Source: Neptunicoccus cionae (GTDB lineage: Bacteria; Pseudomonadota; Alphaproteobacteria; Rhodobacterales; Rhodobacteraceae). From it: a DNA stretch of 64,000 nucleotides. Shown in pieces: positions 8,370 to 18,466 of the stretch (position 1 is its first letter; every line of letters begins with the position of its first letter). The stretch covers positions 62,001-126,000 of the forward strand of contig NZ_PKOJ01000008.1 in assembly GCF_002860325.1 (NCBI RefSeq), in the 5' to 3' direction. The notes below the pieces were generated by a model that was not told the DNA's origin, ran no database searches, and was given only the letters and a program-made list of their open reading frames with translations. The position numbers and the translations under genes were made by a program.

Positions 8370-9449
8370 ATGACAACAAAAGGCGTAGTTTCCAGCCAGT
8401 CCATTGCAAAGATGCTGGAGCGCGGGGAAATCCGCACAACGGTTCCCCCTGTTGAAGGGCAGATCCAGCCGGCCTCGCTCGACCTGCGTCTTGGAACCAA
8501 AGCGTGGCGGGTACGGGCCTCTTTCCTTGCAGGGGCGAATGGCACTGTGGCAGAGCGTTTGCAGGAATTCCAGATGCACGAGATCGACCTGCGACAGGGT
8601 GCAGTGCTGGAAAAAGGCTGTGTCTATGTCGTACCGCTGATGGAATCCCTGAACCTGCCAGCTGAAGTCAACGCGGTGGCCAACGCCAAAAGCTCGACCG
8701 GACGGCTGGACCTGTTCACCCGCTGCATCACCGATCGGGGAATCGAATTCGACCGGATCGAAAAAGGGTATACCGGGCCGCTTTATGCAGAAATCAGCCC
8801 GCGCAGCTTTTCCGTTTTGGTGCGACCGGGCATGCGGTTGAACCAGATCCGCTTCCGGCGGGGCAAATCGGAACTGTCCGACGATGCTCTGGCAGCCCTG
8901 CACGAAGAGATCGGACTGGTGGACGGTATCGCCCAGATTGATAGCGGATTGGGCTTCTCGGTGGATCTGAACGGCGACAGGAACGGTCTGGTGGGCTACC
9001 GTGCCAAACCACACACGGGTCTGATCGACCTTGACCAGATCAACCATTACGATCCGTCCGAATTTTGGGAACCCGTCACCACGCGCAACGGCGGTATCAT
9101 CCTTGATCCGGGCGCTTTTTACATTCTTGTCAGCCGTGAAGCTGTCCATATCCCGCCCAACTGCGCGGCGGAAATGGCGCCCTATCTGGCGATGGTCGGG
9201 GAATTCCGCGTCCATTACGCAGGCTTTTTCGATCCCGGTTTCGGCCATTCCGCAGCAGGGGGCACCGGATCACGGGGCGTTCTGGAAGTCCGCTGCCACG
9301 AAGCGCCCTTCGCGCTGGAACATGGCCAGAGCGTCGGGCGGCTGGTGTATGAATACATGGCAGAGGTGCCGGATGTGCTCTATGGCGCAGATCTGAAGTC
9401 CAATTATCAGGGTCAGGGACTGAAACTGTCCAAACATTTCCGCATGTAG
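8370..9449 (+). CDS. dcd: 2'-Deoxycytidine 5'-triphosphate deaminase, double-length form
   Basis: The enzyme deaminates dCTP to dUTP for thymidylate supply. At 359 residues it is almost twice the length of the E. coli enzyme (about 193), the form usual in Rhodobacterales. The first half carries the dUTPase-like core: IQPASLDLRLG near residue 31, NAKSSTGRLDLFTRC near 108-122, and GPLYAEISPRSFSVLVRPG near 138. The second half repeats the fold with FYILVSREAVHIPPNCAAEM and HYAGFFDPGFG. GGGGAAGGG lies before the ATG. It stands alone and converges on a small basic protein gene, 4 bases away. Confidence 0.92.
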   Translation: MTTKGVVSSQSIAKMLERGEIRTTVPPVEGQIQPASLDLRLGTKAWRVRASFLAGANGTVAERLQEFQMHEIDLRQGAVLEKGCVYVVPLMESLNLPAEVNAVANAKSSTGRLDLFTRCITDRGIEFDRIEKGYTGPLYAEISPRSFSVLVRPGMRLNQIRFRRGKSELSDDALAALHEEIGLVDGIAQIDSGLGFSVDLNGDRNGLVGYRAKPHTGLIDLDQINHYDPSEFWEPVTTRNGGIILDPGAFYILVSREAVHIPPNCAAEMAPYLAMVGEFRVHYAGFFDPGFGHSAAGGTGSRGVLEVRCHEAPFALEHGQSVGRLVYEYMAEVPDVLYGADLKSNYQGQGLKLSKHFRM

Positions 9450-9453
9450 CGTC

Positions 9454-9702
9454 TTACATCCGGTCTATCGGATCATTCTTGCGCTTTTGCTTTTCGGCCT
9501 GTTTGCGCGCCAGTTTCTTCTGGCGCCTGAACTCCTGAAACTCGGCTTCTTCTTCAGGCGTCATGGGCGGGCGGCTCTGCTTTGCCTGAGTGCGGGATTT
9601 TCCGGCACCCCGCGCCATGCCCATTCCCTTGTTGATGCCCGCGTTGATCCCGCGCCGCATAATCATCCGGATAATCAGGTTAACGATCTGGTTTACATTC
9701 AT
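9454..9702 (-). CDS. Small basic conserved hypothetical protein
   Basis: With the start at 9702 (AGGAG 9 bases upstream of the ATG) the product has 82 residues. Residues 1-20 are short and hydrophobic (MNVNQIVNLIIRMIMRRGIN), followed by a Gly/Met segment, and the C-terminal half is highly charged and probably helical (EEEAEFQEFRRQKKLARKQ). Similar proteins occur in Rhodobacterales as far as I recall, without a known function. It may attach peripherally to the membrane. It follows scpB on the same strand with a 73-base gap. Confidence 0.65.
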   Translation of the reverse strand: MNVNQIVNLIIRMIMRRGINAGINKGMGMARGAGKSRTQAKQSRPPMTPEEEAEFQEFRRQKKLARKQAEKQKRKNDPIDRM

Positions 9703-9775
9703 TGCCTTGGCTCCTGCCCGCTTTACGCTTTTTACGGAGTATAGACCGTTGCGGTCCACATTCCAATTGAACGGA

Positions 9776-10432
9776 TCAGCCGAACATATCATCCTGTTCT
9801 TCTGCAGTGTCGGGATCGTCGCTCGGGATTTGCAGCGCCCCCGGGGGCGGACGGTTGTCAAGCAGCCCTGCATCGCGCAGTTCCTTAACACCCGGAAGAT
9901 CACGGGCGTTTTCAAGTCCGAAGTGATCAAGGAACAGTTGCGTCACCACGAATGTCACCGGACGCCCCGGAGTCATTCGGCGGCGGCCCAGCTTGATCCA
10001 GTCCAGCTCCATCAACATGTCAATTGTGCCCGAGGAAACGGAAACCCCACGGATTTCCTCAATCTCGGCGCGGGTGACCGGCTGGTGGTAGGCAATAATC
10101 GCCAGTGTCTCAATGGCTGCACGGCTGAGTTTGCGGGTTTCCACCTGTTCCTTTTGCATCAGGAATCCCAGATCGGCGGCGGTGCGGAACGCCCAGGCAT
10201 CGCCGACCCGTACAAGATTAACTCCACGTCCCTCATACCGTTTACGCAGTCGGGCCATCGCCTCGGCCACGTCAGAACCATGGGGCATCCGGTTTTCGAT
10301 TTGCAACTTGGTCTGCGGCGCGCTTGTCGCAAACAGGATCGCTTCGATCATCCGTTCCTGTTCGGCCATCGGCGGCGCTTCGAACAGGCTCTCGGTGATG
10401 TTGGCAGGCTGTTCCGGTTTGTCATCGGACAT
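9776..10432 (-). CDS. scpB: Segregation and condensation protein B
   Basis: ScpB is the winged-helix kite subunit of the SMC-ScpAB condensin, which organises and separates chromosomes. The protein has 218 residues. Family motifs are RMIEAILFATSAP near residue 27, LSRAAIETLAIIAYHQPVTRAEIEEIRG near 102-130, and GRPVTFVVTQLFLDHFGL near 156. It follows scpA with a 2-base gap, so the two are surely coexpressed. Confidence 0.95.
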   Translation of the reverse strand: MSDDKPEQPANITESLFEAPPMAEQERMIEAILFATSAPQTKLQIENRMPHGSDVAEAMARLRKRYEGRGVNLVRVGDAWAFRTAADLGFLMQKEQVETRKLSRAAIETLAIIAYHQPVTRAEIEEIRGVSVSSGTIDMLMELDWIKLGRRRMTPGRPVTFVVTQLFLDHFGLENARDLPGVKELRDAGLLDNRPPPGALQIPSDDPDTAEEQDDMFG

Positions 10433-10434
10433 CC

Positions 10435-11235
10435 TCAGACCCCCTTCTTGCGCAACTGGATGGGCGCGAATGTATCGGACTGGCGGATTTCGAGCGAGCC
10501 GTTTTTGACAAGTTCCAGCGCCGCAGCAAAAGAGGCGGCCGTGGCAGAGCGTCGTTTTTTCGGGTCGTCAGACCAGCCGTCAGGCAGAAATTGCGACAGG
10601 TCGGACCATTCGAGCGCATGTCCCATCAGGGATTTCATCCGCTCCAGCGCCTGCTCCATGGTCAGCACACTGTCCCGTTCGGCATAGTGCAGAGGGGCAA
10701 AACTGTCCTTGGTTTTCAGCCGCGCGTAAGCCTGCATCAGATCAAGCACGGTGGCCTTGTAGACGACGGTTTTTTTAACGCCTGTATCTTCTGGCAGTCC
10801 CCGTGCGAAAAAGTCCCGCCCCAATTGGTCCCGTGCCATCAGCTTTGCCGCCGCACGGCGCATGGCTTCAAGCCGTTCCAGCTGGAATGCGAGATGCGCG
10901 GCCAGTTCCTCACCTGAAGGGCCATCTTCCTGCGGGTCGGCAGGCAACAATAGACGCGACTTCAGGAAGGCCAGCCAGGCCGCCATCACCAGATAATCTG
11001 CCGCCAGTTCAATCCGAAGGGTCTTGGCACGATCTACAAAGGAAAGATATTGCTCTGCCAAGGCCAGCACGGAAATCTTGCGCAGGTCCACCTTCTGGGT
11101 CCGCGCCAGTGTCAGCAGCAGGTCGAGCGGTCCTTCGTAGCCATCCACATCGATCAGAAGCGCCTCGGAGGCGATCCGCGCCTGTGTGGCGTCCATCGCG
11201 GCCTCTGAACCGTCAGCGGGTGTTTCTTCAACCAT
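10435..11235 (-). CDS. scpA: Segregation and condensation protein A
   Basis: ScpA is the kleisin that closes the SMC ring. The 266-residue protein has the N-terminal kleisin signature YEGPLDLLLTLARTQKVDL near residue 33 and a C-terminal winged helix (KKRRSATAASFAAALELVKN). Its start lies inside the end of nagZ (8-base overlap), so nagZ-scpA-scpB form one reading block. Confidence 0.95.
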   Translation of the reverse strand: MVEETPADGSEAAMDATQARIASEALLIDVDGYEGPLDLLLTLARTQKVDLRKISVLALAEQYLSFVDRAKTLRIELAADYLVMAAWLAFLKSRLLLPADPQEDGPSGEELAAHLAFQLERLEAMRRAAAKLMARDQLGRDFFARGLPEDTGVKKTVVYKATVLDLMQAYARLKTKDSFAPLHYAERDSVLTMEQALERMKSLMGHALEWSDLSQFLPDGWSDDPKKRRSATAASFAAALELVKNGSLEIRQSDTFAPIQLRKKGV

Positions 11236-12235
11236 GAACCGCGTCTTCCATCAGCAACGCCAACGCGTCTTCTGCTTGCGCGGTATCAAAAGGTTCAGGG
11301 CTGTGGCGCAGGTCCAGCGTGGCCTCTGCACGGGATGCCGCCAAACCGGACAGCTCAGGGGTTTCACTCAGGATCGGTTCCATTTCCCCCCGTTCTCCGT
11401 TGCAATGCAGGATCACATCACAGCCTGCTGTCAGCGCGGTCGCTGTACGCTCTTCAAAACTGCCCGACAGCGCTTTCATCGACAAATCATCTGTCATAAG
11501 CAATCCGCCGAAACCAATATCCTGCCGGATGACGTCAATCACCGCAGGGGACAGCGTTGCGCAGTTTTGCGGATCAATCGCAGAATAGATAATATGGGCC
11601 GTCATGGCCATGGGAAGGTCGGACAGGCGCGAGAATGGTACAAAATCAGAGGCTTGCAGGTCTGCCAGTGGCGTATCGAGTTTTGGCAAATCAAAATGGC
11701 TGTCAAGCGAAGCACGCCCGTGGCCCGGAATATGTTTGATGATCGGCAGGACACCACCGGCCAGTTGGCCTTCGGCCAGCGCGCGCCCATTGGCTGCGAC
11801 GGTTTCGGGATCATATCCGTAACAGCGGTTCAGGATTATTGCGTGGCTGTCTTGTGTCGCCACATCCAGCATGGGCGCACAATTAACATCTATCCCGAGG
11901 TCATGCAGTTCAGCAGCGATCATCCGCCCCCGCAGGTGCATGGCCTGTGGTGCGTTGGCCCCTGCCCGCTGTGCAAAATCTAGGGCCGCATCCCATTCCC
12001 GCCAGTGAGGAGCACGCAGCCGCGCCACGCGACCGCCCTCCTGATCGATCAGGATCGGCGCATCACGGCCCACAGCGTCCCGCAGTTGTGCAGTCAGACT
12101 GCGCAACTGGCCCGGTGTTTCGATGTTGCGGGCAAAGAGGATGAAACCCCAAGGGTCTGCCGCGCGAAAGAAAGCGGTTTCCTCTGCAGACAGCACTGGG
12201 CCGAGACAGCCGAATATGGCAGCGCGCGGTGCCAT
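11228..12235 (-). CDS. nagZ: Beta-N-acetylhexosaminidase NagZ
   Basis: NagZ removes GlcNAc from anhydro-muropeptides during cytoplasmic peptidoglycan recycling. With the start at 12235 it has 335 residues. Glycoside hydrolase family 3 motifs are present: IDQEGGRVARL near residue 63, KHIPGHGRASLDSH at 167-180 (the catalytic histidine loop), and MTDDLSM at 247-253 with the nucleophile aspartate. I chose the ATG that overlaps the stop of the SPOR gene (TAATG); an upstream extension would lie inside that gene. No signal peptide is seen, as expected for a cytoplasmic enzyme. Confidence 0.93.
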   Translation of the reverse strand: MAPRAAIFGCLGPVLSAEETAFFRAADPWGFILFARNIETPGQLRSLTAQLRDAVGRDAPILIDQEGGRVARLRAPHWREWDAALDFAQRAGANAPQAMHLRGRMIAAELHDLGIDVNCAPMLDVATQDSHAIILNRCYGYDPETVAANGRALAEGQLAGGVLPIIKHIPGHGRASLDSHFDLPKLDTPLADLQASDFVPFSRLSDLPMAMTAHIIYSAIDPQNCATLSPAVIDVIRQDIGFGGLLMTDDLSMKALSGSFEERTATALTAGCDVILHCNGERGEMEPILSETPELSGLAASRAEATLDLRHSPEPFDTAQAEDALALLMEDAVHG

Positions 12236-13203
12236 TACCGGGCCGTCACAGGAATGCAGGGCGTACCAACCGCCAACAAGGCAGAACAAAGCGCGCGGGA
12301 TTCATCCAGAGAATCAAATCCGGCGGCCCGCAGACGGTAGAATTTGCGCCCACCGGATTTCGCTGCAATCACCAGACGTTTTTTGTCTTCCAGCAGATGG
12401 TTGTGCTGTTTTAACAGCTTCAGCCAGTCCGCTTTGGCAAGTTCGGCGCTGTCATATGCTCCGAGCTGGATCAGCCGTGTTCCTGCGGGAACGGACTCCA
12501 CGCTCTGGAATTCCGGCACTTCATCCGACTGGGACGAGGTCGGCTGTACACGGGTGATCTGGGTTTCCAGATTGTTCGGCCGTACTTGCGGGCGGGACGA
12601 TGCCGAAGGGGAGTATTGTGTACCGCGAATGTTGCTGCGCGGGATGGTGGCCGGGTCCACATTGGCCTGTTCGCGCTCTGCAAATTGTTCTGCCACATCT
12701 TCGACAATCTCAAGCGCGTCAAGATCGGCTTCCACCGCTTCACCGTCGCCACTTTCGATCTCGACGTCGATTTCTGTTTCGTCGTTGATCGCTTCAAGGC
12801 TTGTGTCATCCTCCGCTTTGGCAGAGACACGGGTCACTTTTGCGGCCTCTCCTGCGGGCAGGTCTTCCTGGGTCAGACGCGCCGGCTCCGGGGCCAGCAC
12901 AACAGTATTGGCAGGGGCGGCCACACCGCCTTCGGCCTGAACCGAATTCACCGCCAGCCCCTGATGGGAGGCCTGCATCCCGCCCGGATCTTCCGGTGCG
13001 ACACGGGACGGGCCGACCATCGCACGGATAATCGGCACATCATGGGGATCGCGGGTGCCAAGGCTGACCGTCCAGTACACAAAGCCGCCGACGACAGCGA
13101 CCGACAGGCCAGCTACACCCCAGTTGACTGCTGTTCGCACAACTCCCAGACCTCCGGCACCTGCCGCCGGTTGGGATTTTGACTCCGTCTTCTTCTTGGA
13201 CAT
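12235..13203 (-). CDS. SPOR-domain inner membrane protein
   Basis: The 322-residue protein has a cytoplasmic N-terminus, one transmembrane segment at about residues 27-46, a long acidic disordered periplasmic linker, and a C-terminal SPOR domain (about 243-320: TRLIQLGAYDSAELAKADWL, then KFYRLRAAGF). SPOR domains bind denuded septal peptidoglycan, so a role at the division site is likely, as with FtsN or DedD. It sits between argS and nagZ, a common alphaproteobacterial order. Confidence 0.88.
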   Translation of the reverse strand: MSKKKTESKSQPAAGAGGLGVVRTAVNWGVAGLSVAVVGGFVYWTVSLGTRDPHDVPIIRAMVGPSRVAPEDPGGMQASHQGLAVNSVQAEGGVAAPANTVVLAPEPARLTQEDLPAGEAAKVTRVSAKAEDDTSLEAINDETEIDVEIESGDGEAVEADLDALEIVEDVAEQFAEREQANVDPATIPRSNIRGTQYSPSASSRPQVRPNNLETQITRVQPTSSQSDEVPEFQSVESVPAGTRLIQLGAYDSAELAKADWLKLLKQHNHLLEDKKRLVIAAKSGGRKFYRLRAAGFDSLDESRALCSALLAVGTPCIPVTAR

Positions 13204-13378
13204 CAGGTTCGCCTCTTTACTCGCACACGATATTGCATGTGCTTAACTGCTCAACCCCCGAAACAAGCGGTTATTCCGCCTTATTTGTGCGTTCCGGGGC
13301 CGTTATTCTTGAAACCACCCGAACCTGCAGGGTCCGGTGCCTGTGGCAATTTATATGTTAGCCCGCCAGACGCCCGAT

Positions 13379-15121
13379 TTACATTTCGGTCATCGGGGTT
13401 ACGCCCAGAATACCAAGACCGGCGGATAAAACAACCGAAACGGCACGGATCAGGGCAATTTTAGACAGAGACAGATCGGTACTATCTGCCTGCCAGAAGC
13501 GCAGTTGCGGCTCGGCTTTGCCCAGATTGTGCAGGGAATGGTATTCCGCCGCCAGTTCATAGAGGTAGAAAGACACGCGGTGCGGCTCGTTGTGTTTGGC
13601 AGCCAGCTCCAGCAAACGCGGCCATTCAGCCAGCTTGCGGGCCAGTGCCAGTTCCGCCGGATGGGTGTTCGCGCCCATATCCGCCGTTGCAAGTATCGCA
13701 TCAGATGTATCCACACCCGCCTCGTTCGCCTTGCGCATGACCGAACAGATCCGTGCGTTGGCGTATTGCACGTAGAACACTGGGTTTTCTTTGGATTGCT
13801 CCAGAACTTTGTCAAAATCAAAGTCCAGTGGTGCATCCTGCTTTCGGGTCAGCATGTGGAAACGGGTCACATCGGGGCCCACCTGTTCCACCACATCGCG
13901 CAGGGTAATAAATGTCCCTGCCCGTTTGGACATTTTGAACGGCTCACCGTCTTTGAACAATTTGACAAGCTGGGTCAGCTTGATGTCCACCGGCACCTGA
14001 CCGTCAGACAGGGCCGAAACCGCTGCTTTCATCCGTTTGACGTAACCGCCATGATCCGCGCCGAAAATATCGATCAGCGCGTCATACCCGCGGGAAATCT
14101 TGTCATAGTGATAGGCGATGTCGGGGGCAAAATAAGTCCATGACCCGTCGGATTTTTTCACCGGACGGTCCACATCATCGCCGTGTTCGGTGGATTTGAA
14201 CAGGGTTTGCTCGCGTGGTTCCCAGTCTTCGGGCTTTTTGCCTTTTGGCGGTTCAAGCACGCCCTCATAAATCAGGCCCTTGTCTTTCAGACTGTCGATC
14301 GCAGCTTCGATCCGGCCCGTGCCGTAGAGCGATTTTTCGGAATAGAACACGTCCATTTCAATATTCAGCGCCTTAAGATCGGCACGGATCATATCCATCA
14401 TGGCTTCGGTGCCAAAGGCCCGTAGATCAGCCAGCCACTCGGATTCCGGCTTGCCCACAAGGCTGTCGCCGTATTTTTCCTTCAACGCCTCGCCCACAGG
14501 GATCAGATAGTCACCGGGATAGGTGCCATCCTCGAACGCTACTTCCTGACCATTCGCTTCCAGATACCGCAGATAGGCCGAACGGGCGAGCACATCCACC
14601 TGCGCACCGCCATCGTTGATGTAATATTCCCGCGTCACGTCATAACCGGCAAAATCCAGCAGGCTGGCCAGTGCATCGCCAAAGACCGCGCCCCGTGTGT
14701 GGCCCACATGCAGCGGGCCTGTCGGGTTGGCAGAAACATATTCCACGTTGACCTTTTTCCCCTGCCCCATGTCAGAACGGCCGAAATCGGCGCCGGACTG
14801 AATTGCCAGCGGCACAATTGCGGTCCAGCTTGCAGGGTCGAGCGTCAGGTTCAAAAAGCCCGGTCCAGCCACATCTGCCGCTGTAATCCGGTCGTCCTGC
14901 AACAGTTTTGCCGCCAGCGCCTCGGCAATGTCGCGCGGCTTGGATTTGGCAGGTTTCGCCAGCACCATTGCCGCATTTGTGGCCATGTCCCCGTGCAAGG
15001 CGTCACGGGGCGGCTCTACCGCTACATTAGTGAAATCCAGATCGGCCGGAAGCACGCCTTCGGACTGAAGGGCTGTCAGGCTGTCGAGCACGAGTGTTCT
15101 GATGTCTGCAAAAAGGTTCAT
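13379..15121 (-). CDS. argS: Arginyl-tRNA synthetase
   Basis: This class I enzyme charges tRNA-Arg. The 580-residue protein has an N-terminal Add-1 domain (1-100), the HIGH-type motif LHVGH at 137-141, a KMSKR-type motif in [10 protein letters not shown] near residue 404, and an anticodon-binding C-terminal helical domain. The start is [11 protein letters not shown]. It lies upstream of the SPOR-nagZ-scpAB run with a 175-base gap, where no gene or clear hairpin is seen. Confidence 0.97.
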   Translation of the reverse strand: MNLFADIRTLVLDSLTALQSEGVLPADLDFTNVAVEPPRDALHGDMATNAAMVLAKPAKSKPRDIAEALAAKLLQDDRITAADVAGPGFLNLTLDPASWTAIVPLAIQSGADFGRSDMGQGKKVNVEYVSANPTGPLHVGHTRGAVFGDALASLLDFAGYDVTREYYINDGGAQVDVLARSAYLRYLEANGQEVAFEDGTYPGDYLIPVGEALKEKYGDSLVGKPESEWLADLRAFGTEAMMDMIRADLKALNIEMDVFYSEKSLYGTGRIEAAIDSLKDKGLIYEGVLEPPKGKKPEDWEPREQTLFKSTEHGDDVDRPVKKSDGSWTYFAPDIAYHYDKISRGYDALIDIFGADHGGYVKRMKAAVSALSDGQVPVDIKLTQLVKLFKDGEPFKMSKRAGTFITLRDVVEQVGPDVTRFHMLTRKQDAPLDFDFDKVLEQSKENPVFYVQYANARICSVMRKANEAGVDTSDAILATADMGANTHPAELALARKLAEWPRLLELAAKHNEPHRVSFYLYELAAEYHSLHNLGKAEPQLRFWQADSTDLSLSKIALIRAVSVVLSAGLGILGVTPMTEM

Positions 15122-15169
15122 GGCGCTTTCCTATGTATCAGGCGCGGTTTAGCATGTTGGCGCAAAGGG

Positions 15170-16300
15170 TCAACTCACCCCGCCCCACTCCTTGTGCAAT
15201 TTCAGTGCAAAGCGGTCGGTCATGCCCGAAACGTAATCCGCCACCAGTCGGGCGCGGGCGAAATCGTCGCTGTAAGGGGTCCAGCCCTCGGGCAGCAGTT
15301 CAGGGTTATCCATAAACCGGTGGAACAGATCGCGCAGCACGGCGGTCATTTCCTCGCGCACGACCAGAACATCCGGGTGGCGGTACATATTGGCATAGAG
15401 AAACTCGCGGATCGCGTTCAGGCCGGATAAAAGTTCGTCCGAAAAGGCAATCACCGGATGGTCCAGATTGCGAATGTCCTGCGCGGTTTGGGCACCGGAT
15501 TTTTCCAGCCAGATGCGGCTTTCGGTCAGCAGATCCTCTACCATCAGACCAAAGACACGGCGCAGGGCTTCATGGCGGCGGCGGTCAGGGTCCAGATTGG
15601 GATACTTGCGGTCCACTTCGGCAAAGCAGGGTTTGACCAGCGGCAGGTGCAGAATATCGTCGATGCTGAACAAACCCGCCCGCAGCCCGTCATCCAGATC
15701 GTGATTGTTATAGGCGATATCATCGGACAGGGCGGCCACCTGTGCCTCGGCACTTGCATGTGTGTGCAGTTCCAGATCGTGTTTTGCGTTATATTCCGCC
15801 AGTGCAAAGGGGATTTCCCCCAACACCGGACCGTTGTGCTTGGCGATGCCTTCCAGACATTCCCACGTCAGGTTCAGACCGTCAAATTCCGCGTAATGGC
15901 GTTCCAGATCGGTGACGATCTTGATGGCCTGCGCGTTGTGATCAAAGCCGCCGTAAGGCGCCATACATTCATCAAGCGCATCCTCTCCGGCGTGGCCGAA
16001 CGGCGTGTGGCCCAGATCATGGGCCAGCGCCACCGCCTCTGTCAGCTCTATGTTCAGGCCCAGCGCACCGGAAATCGTCCGCGCCACTTGCCCGACCTCA
16101 ATCGAGTGGGTCAGACGGGTGCGGTTGTGATCGCCTTCATGTTCGACAAAAACCTGCGTCTTGTGTTTCAGCCGGCGGAAGGCGGTGGAATGGATGATCC
16201 GGTCCCGATCCCGCTGAAAGGCCGAGCGGTGGGCGGAGTGCCCCTCATCCACAAGCCGACCCCTGCTATTCGCAGGATTACTGGCATAATTCGCTAACAT
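15170..16300 (-). CDS. dgt: Deoxyguanosinetriphosphate triphosphohydrolase-like protein
   Basis: This HD-superfamily enzyme is predicted to split dNTPs into nucleoside and triphosphate. The 376-residue protein carries TRLTHSIEVGQVAR (first His) near residue 61, the metal-binding HD in VALAHDLGHTPFGHAGED near 89-106, and the downstream DDIAYNNHDLDDGLRAG helix. It is the shorter class typical of alphaproteobacteria. The gene is 48 bases upstream of argS on the same strand and divergent from the Fe-S assembly gene. Confidence 0.93.
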   Translation of the reverse strand: MLANYASNPANSRGRLVDEGHSAHRSAFQRDRDRIIHSTAFRRLKHKTQVFVEHEGDHNRTRLTHSIEVGQVARTISGALGLNIELTEAVALAHDLGHTPFGHAGEDALDECMAPYGGFDHNAQAIKIVTDLERHYAEFDGLNLTWECLEGIAKHNGPVLGEIPFALAEYNAKHDLELHTHASAEAQVAALSDDIAYNNHDLDDGLRAGLFSIDDILHLPLVKPCFAEVDRKYPNLDPDRRRHEALRRVFGLMVEDLLTESRIWLEKSGAQTAQDIRNLDHPVIAFSDELLSGLNAIREFLYANMYRHPDVLVVREEMTAVLRDLFHRFMDNPELLPEGWTPYSDDFARARLVADYVSGMTDRFALKLHKEWGGVS

Positions 16301-16402
16301 TTGATTGAGGCCCCGATCTAAACGTCTGTCTTGTCCTTGATGCCGCGTTTATCGCAGCCTATGTTTAGGGAAACCTTACACGATTGATGTGGACGTTAAC
16401 AG

Positions 16403-16738
16403 ATGGACTTGTCCCTGCCCCCCAAAGTAACCGACCGCGCGTTTGAACGGCTTGCCGAGATCAACGAAGGCGCAACCGCGTCCCAATGCCTGCGCGTCGC
16501 CGTCGAAGGCGGCGGCTGCTCCGGCTTCCAGTATGACATAAAACTGGAAGAAGCGGCTGCCGATGATGATCTTGTTCTTGAAAAGAACGGACAGAAGGTG
16601 CTGGTGGATAGTGTTTCCCTGCCCTTCCTGACCAATGCGGTGATTGATTTCAGTCAGGAACTGATCGGCGCACGCTTTGTAATCGAAAACCCCAATGCCA
16701 GCAGCTCTTGCGGGTGCGGTACCAGCTTCAGCATGTAA
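16403..16738 (+). CDS. erpA: Iron-sulfur cluster insertion protein, HesB/IscA/ErpA family
   Basis: This A-type carrier passes Fe-S clusters to target enzymes. The 111-residue protein has the three conserved cysteines: one in EGGGCSGFQY (C40) and two in the C-terminal SSCGCGTSF. ErpA, IscA and SufA are hard to separate by sequence alone, so the symbol is the likely but not certain choice. The gene is divergent from dgt and is followed by xth, the usual order in Rhodobacterales. Confidence 0.88.
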   Translation: MDLSLPPKVTDRAFERLAEINEGATASQCLRVAVEGGGCSGFQYDIKLEEAAADDDLVLEKNGQKVLVDSVSLPFLTNAVIDFSQELIGARFVIENPNASSSCGCGTSFSM

Positions 16739-16821
16739 ACCGCCCCTAGCGGGACCGGTTTGCGCTTGTTCTCTGACAGGATTGCCGCGATATTTGCGCG
16801 GCAATCAAAGGACTAGCTTAC

Positions 16822-17604
16822 ATGAAAATCGCCAGCTTCAACATCAACGGGATCAAAGCCCGCCTGCCTGCCCTTTTGCAGTGGCTGGAAGAGGCGAAAC
16901 CGGATGTGGCCCTGTTGCAGGAAATCAAATCGGTGGACGAGAATTTTCCCCGCGAACCGATTGAGGATCTGGGCTACCGCGTGGAAACCCACGGGCAGAA
17001 ATCATTTAACGGGGTGGCGATCCTCTCCAAACTGCCACTGGAAGACATCACACGTGGCCTGCCCGGCGATGACGAAGACGAACAGGCCCGCTGGATCGAG
17101 GCCACGGTGATAGGCGACAAAACGGCTGTTCGTGTCTGTGGCCTGTACCTGCCCAACGGCAATCCGGCACCCGGTCCGAAATACGACTACAAACTGGGAT
17201 GGATGGAGCGTCTGCACGCCCGCGCCCGTGATCTGATGGCTGCGGAAGAGCCGGCGCTGATGGCAGGCGATTACAACGTGATCCCCCAGCCCGAAGATTG
17301 CTGGGACGTGGAACCGTGGCTGGATGATGCACTGTTCCTGCCCCAATCCCGCGCCGCGTTTGAGCGGGTCAAGAACCTCGGCTTTACCGAAGCCTTCCGC
17401 GCCCGCAATCAGGCGCCGATGAATTACACCTTCTGGGATTATCAGGCGGGTCGCTGGAACAAGAACCAAGGCATCCGCATCGACCACTTCCTGCTGACCC
17501 CCCAATGCGCCGACCTGCTGCTGGACTGCCAGATCGACCGCGATACACGGGGCCGCGAGAAACCCAGCGATCACGTCCCGATCTGGGTCGAATTGGACGC
17601 CTGA
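16822..17604 (+). CDS. xth: Exodeoxyribonuclease III
   Basis: This AP endonuclease and 3'-5' exonuclease works in base-excision repair. The 260-residue protein belongs to the exonuclease-endonuclease-phosphatase superfamily, with KIASFNINGIKARL at the N-terminus, LLQEIKSVD (metal-binding Glu) near residue 32, MAGDYNVIP near 147, and the C-terminal RIDHFLLTP and SDHVPIWVEL. The start follows a 5'-AAAGGA site. It converges on the sulfotransferase-like gene with a 5-base gap. Confidence 0.95.
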   Translation: MKIASFNINGIKARLPALLQWLEEAKPDVALLQEIKSVDENFPREPIEDLGYRVETHGQKSFNGVAILSKLPLEDITRGLPGDDEDEQARWIEATVIGDKTAVRVCGLYLPNGNPAPGPKYDYKLGWMERLHARARDLMAAEEPALMAGDYNVIPQPEDCWDVEPWLDDALFLPQSRAAFERVKNLGFTEAFRARNQAPMNYTFWDYQAGRWNKNQGIRIDHFLLTPQCADLLLDCQIDRDTRGREKPSDHVPIWVELDA

Positions 17605-17609
17605 GGCTT

Positions 17610-18353
17610 TTAAACGTAAGCCGGATAGCCAAGCTGCTGGAACAGGAACCATTCGCGATCCTGCACCGCCCGCAGCAGATCATCGGACAGGTCGTCTTTG
17701 GCGTCGTCACGGTTTGAGGCATTGATACGGGTGTCAGAGGTCATCAACTCGTTTACCGCTGCTTCCGCATCCAGCAGGTTCGGACCAAGTTCGGACTTGA
17801 TCAACGCTGCGAGATCCGCATTCAGGCTTTCATTGCGGATCACCGCTTTGGGCAACCCCTTGTTCTTGTAGCGCCGGAGCACCTGTTCGCGATCCTTGAA
17901 CGCGTTCAGTTCTTTGTGCTTACCGGGCAAGCCAAGGGTTAGAAAGCGATGGGTCATATAGCCGAACATATCCGCATGGGTTTCGGCATAAGGCGCTTCA
18001 TAAAAACGGGCATTCTGCGGATCGAGCATAAATTCCAGCCAGTTGTGAAACCCGGCAGCGCCTTCGGCATAAAGGCTGTCCCCGCCGCTGAAATGTGCGT
18101 CCAGACGGCGGCGGATCGGGCTGTTGGGTTTGGTCAGGCCGAAGTGATACAGGCTTTTATACTGATCGAGCGGATCGCGCGCCGTAATGAAATAAAACGT
18201 CTCGCCATCCTGTTTGGCCCTCTTAAAGGATACACGACGGTGTTTGAAGAACTTGACCGGTTCGCCTGCAACATGGCGCTTCAAAAAATCGACGACAAAA
18301 CTCGATCCGGTCTTCTGGACATCGAGATAACAAAACGAACCGTAATCGAGCAT
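17610..18353 (-). CDS. Sulfotransferase-like protein
   Basis: The 247-residue protein begins with a PAPS-binding-like loop, FCYLDVQKTGSSFVVDFL (residues about 7-24), and has a second motif FYFITARDPLDQYKSLYHFG (about 53-72) that resembles the 3'-phosphate-binding region of family 2 sulfotransferases. The inferred job is sulfation of a glycan, lipid or small molecule. The upstream same-strand gene is an APH-like kinase, so the two may modify the same surface glycan. No signal peptide or membrane segment is seen. The overall family is fairly clear; the substrate is unknown. Confidence 0.68.
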   Translation of the reverse strand: MLDYGSFCYLDVQKTGSSFVVDFLKRHVAGEPVKFFKHRRVSFKRAKQDGETFYFITARDPLDQYKSLYHFGLTKPNSPIRRRLDAHFSGGDSLYAEGAAGFHNWLEFMLDPQNARFYEAPYAETHADMFGYMTHRFLTLGLPGKHKELNAFKDREQVLRRYKNKGLPKAVIRNESLNADLAALIKSELGPNLLDAEAAVNELMTSDTRINASNRDDAKDDLSDDLLRAVQDREWFLFQQLGYPAYV

Positions 18354-18466
18354 AAACTATCCTGTTATTTTTGCTGGAACGGACCGGCTTGGGATCTGTC
18401 CTGCATTTTTGAATACTGTATCCTCTCCTTGAAACAGGTTTGCACAGCACCGGCAAGGTATTCCTT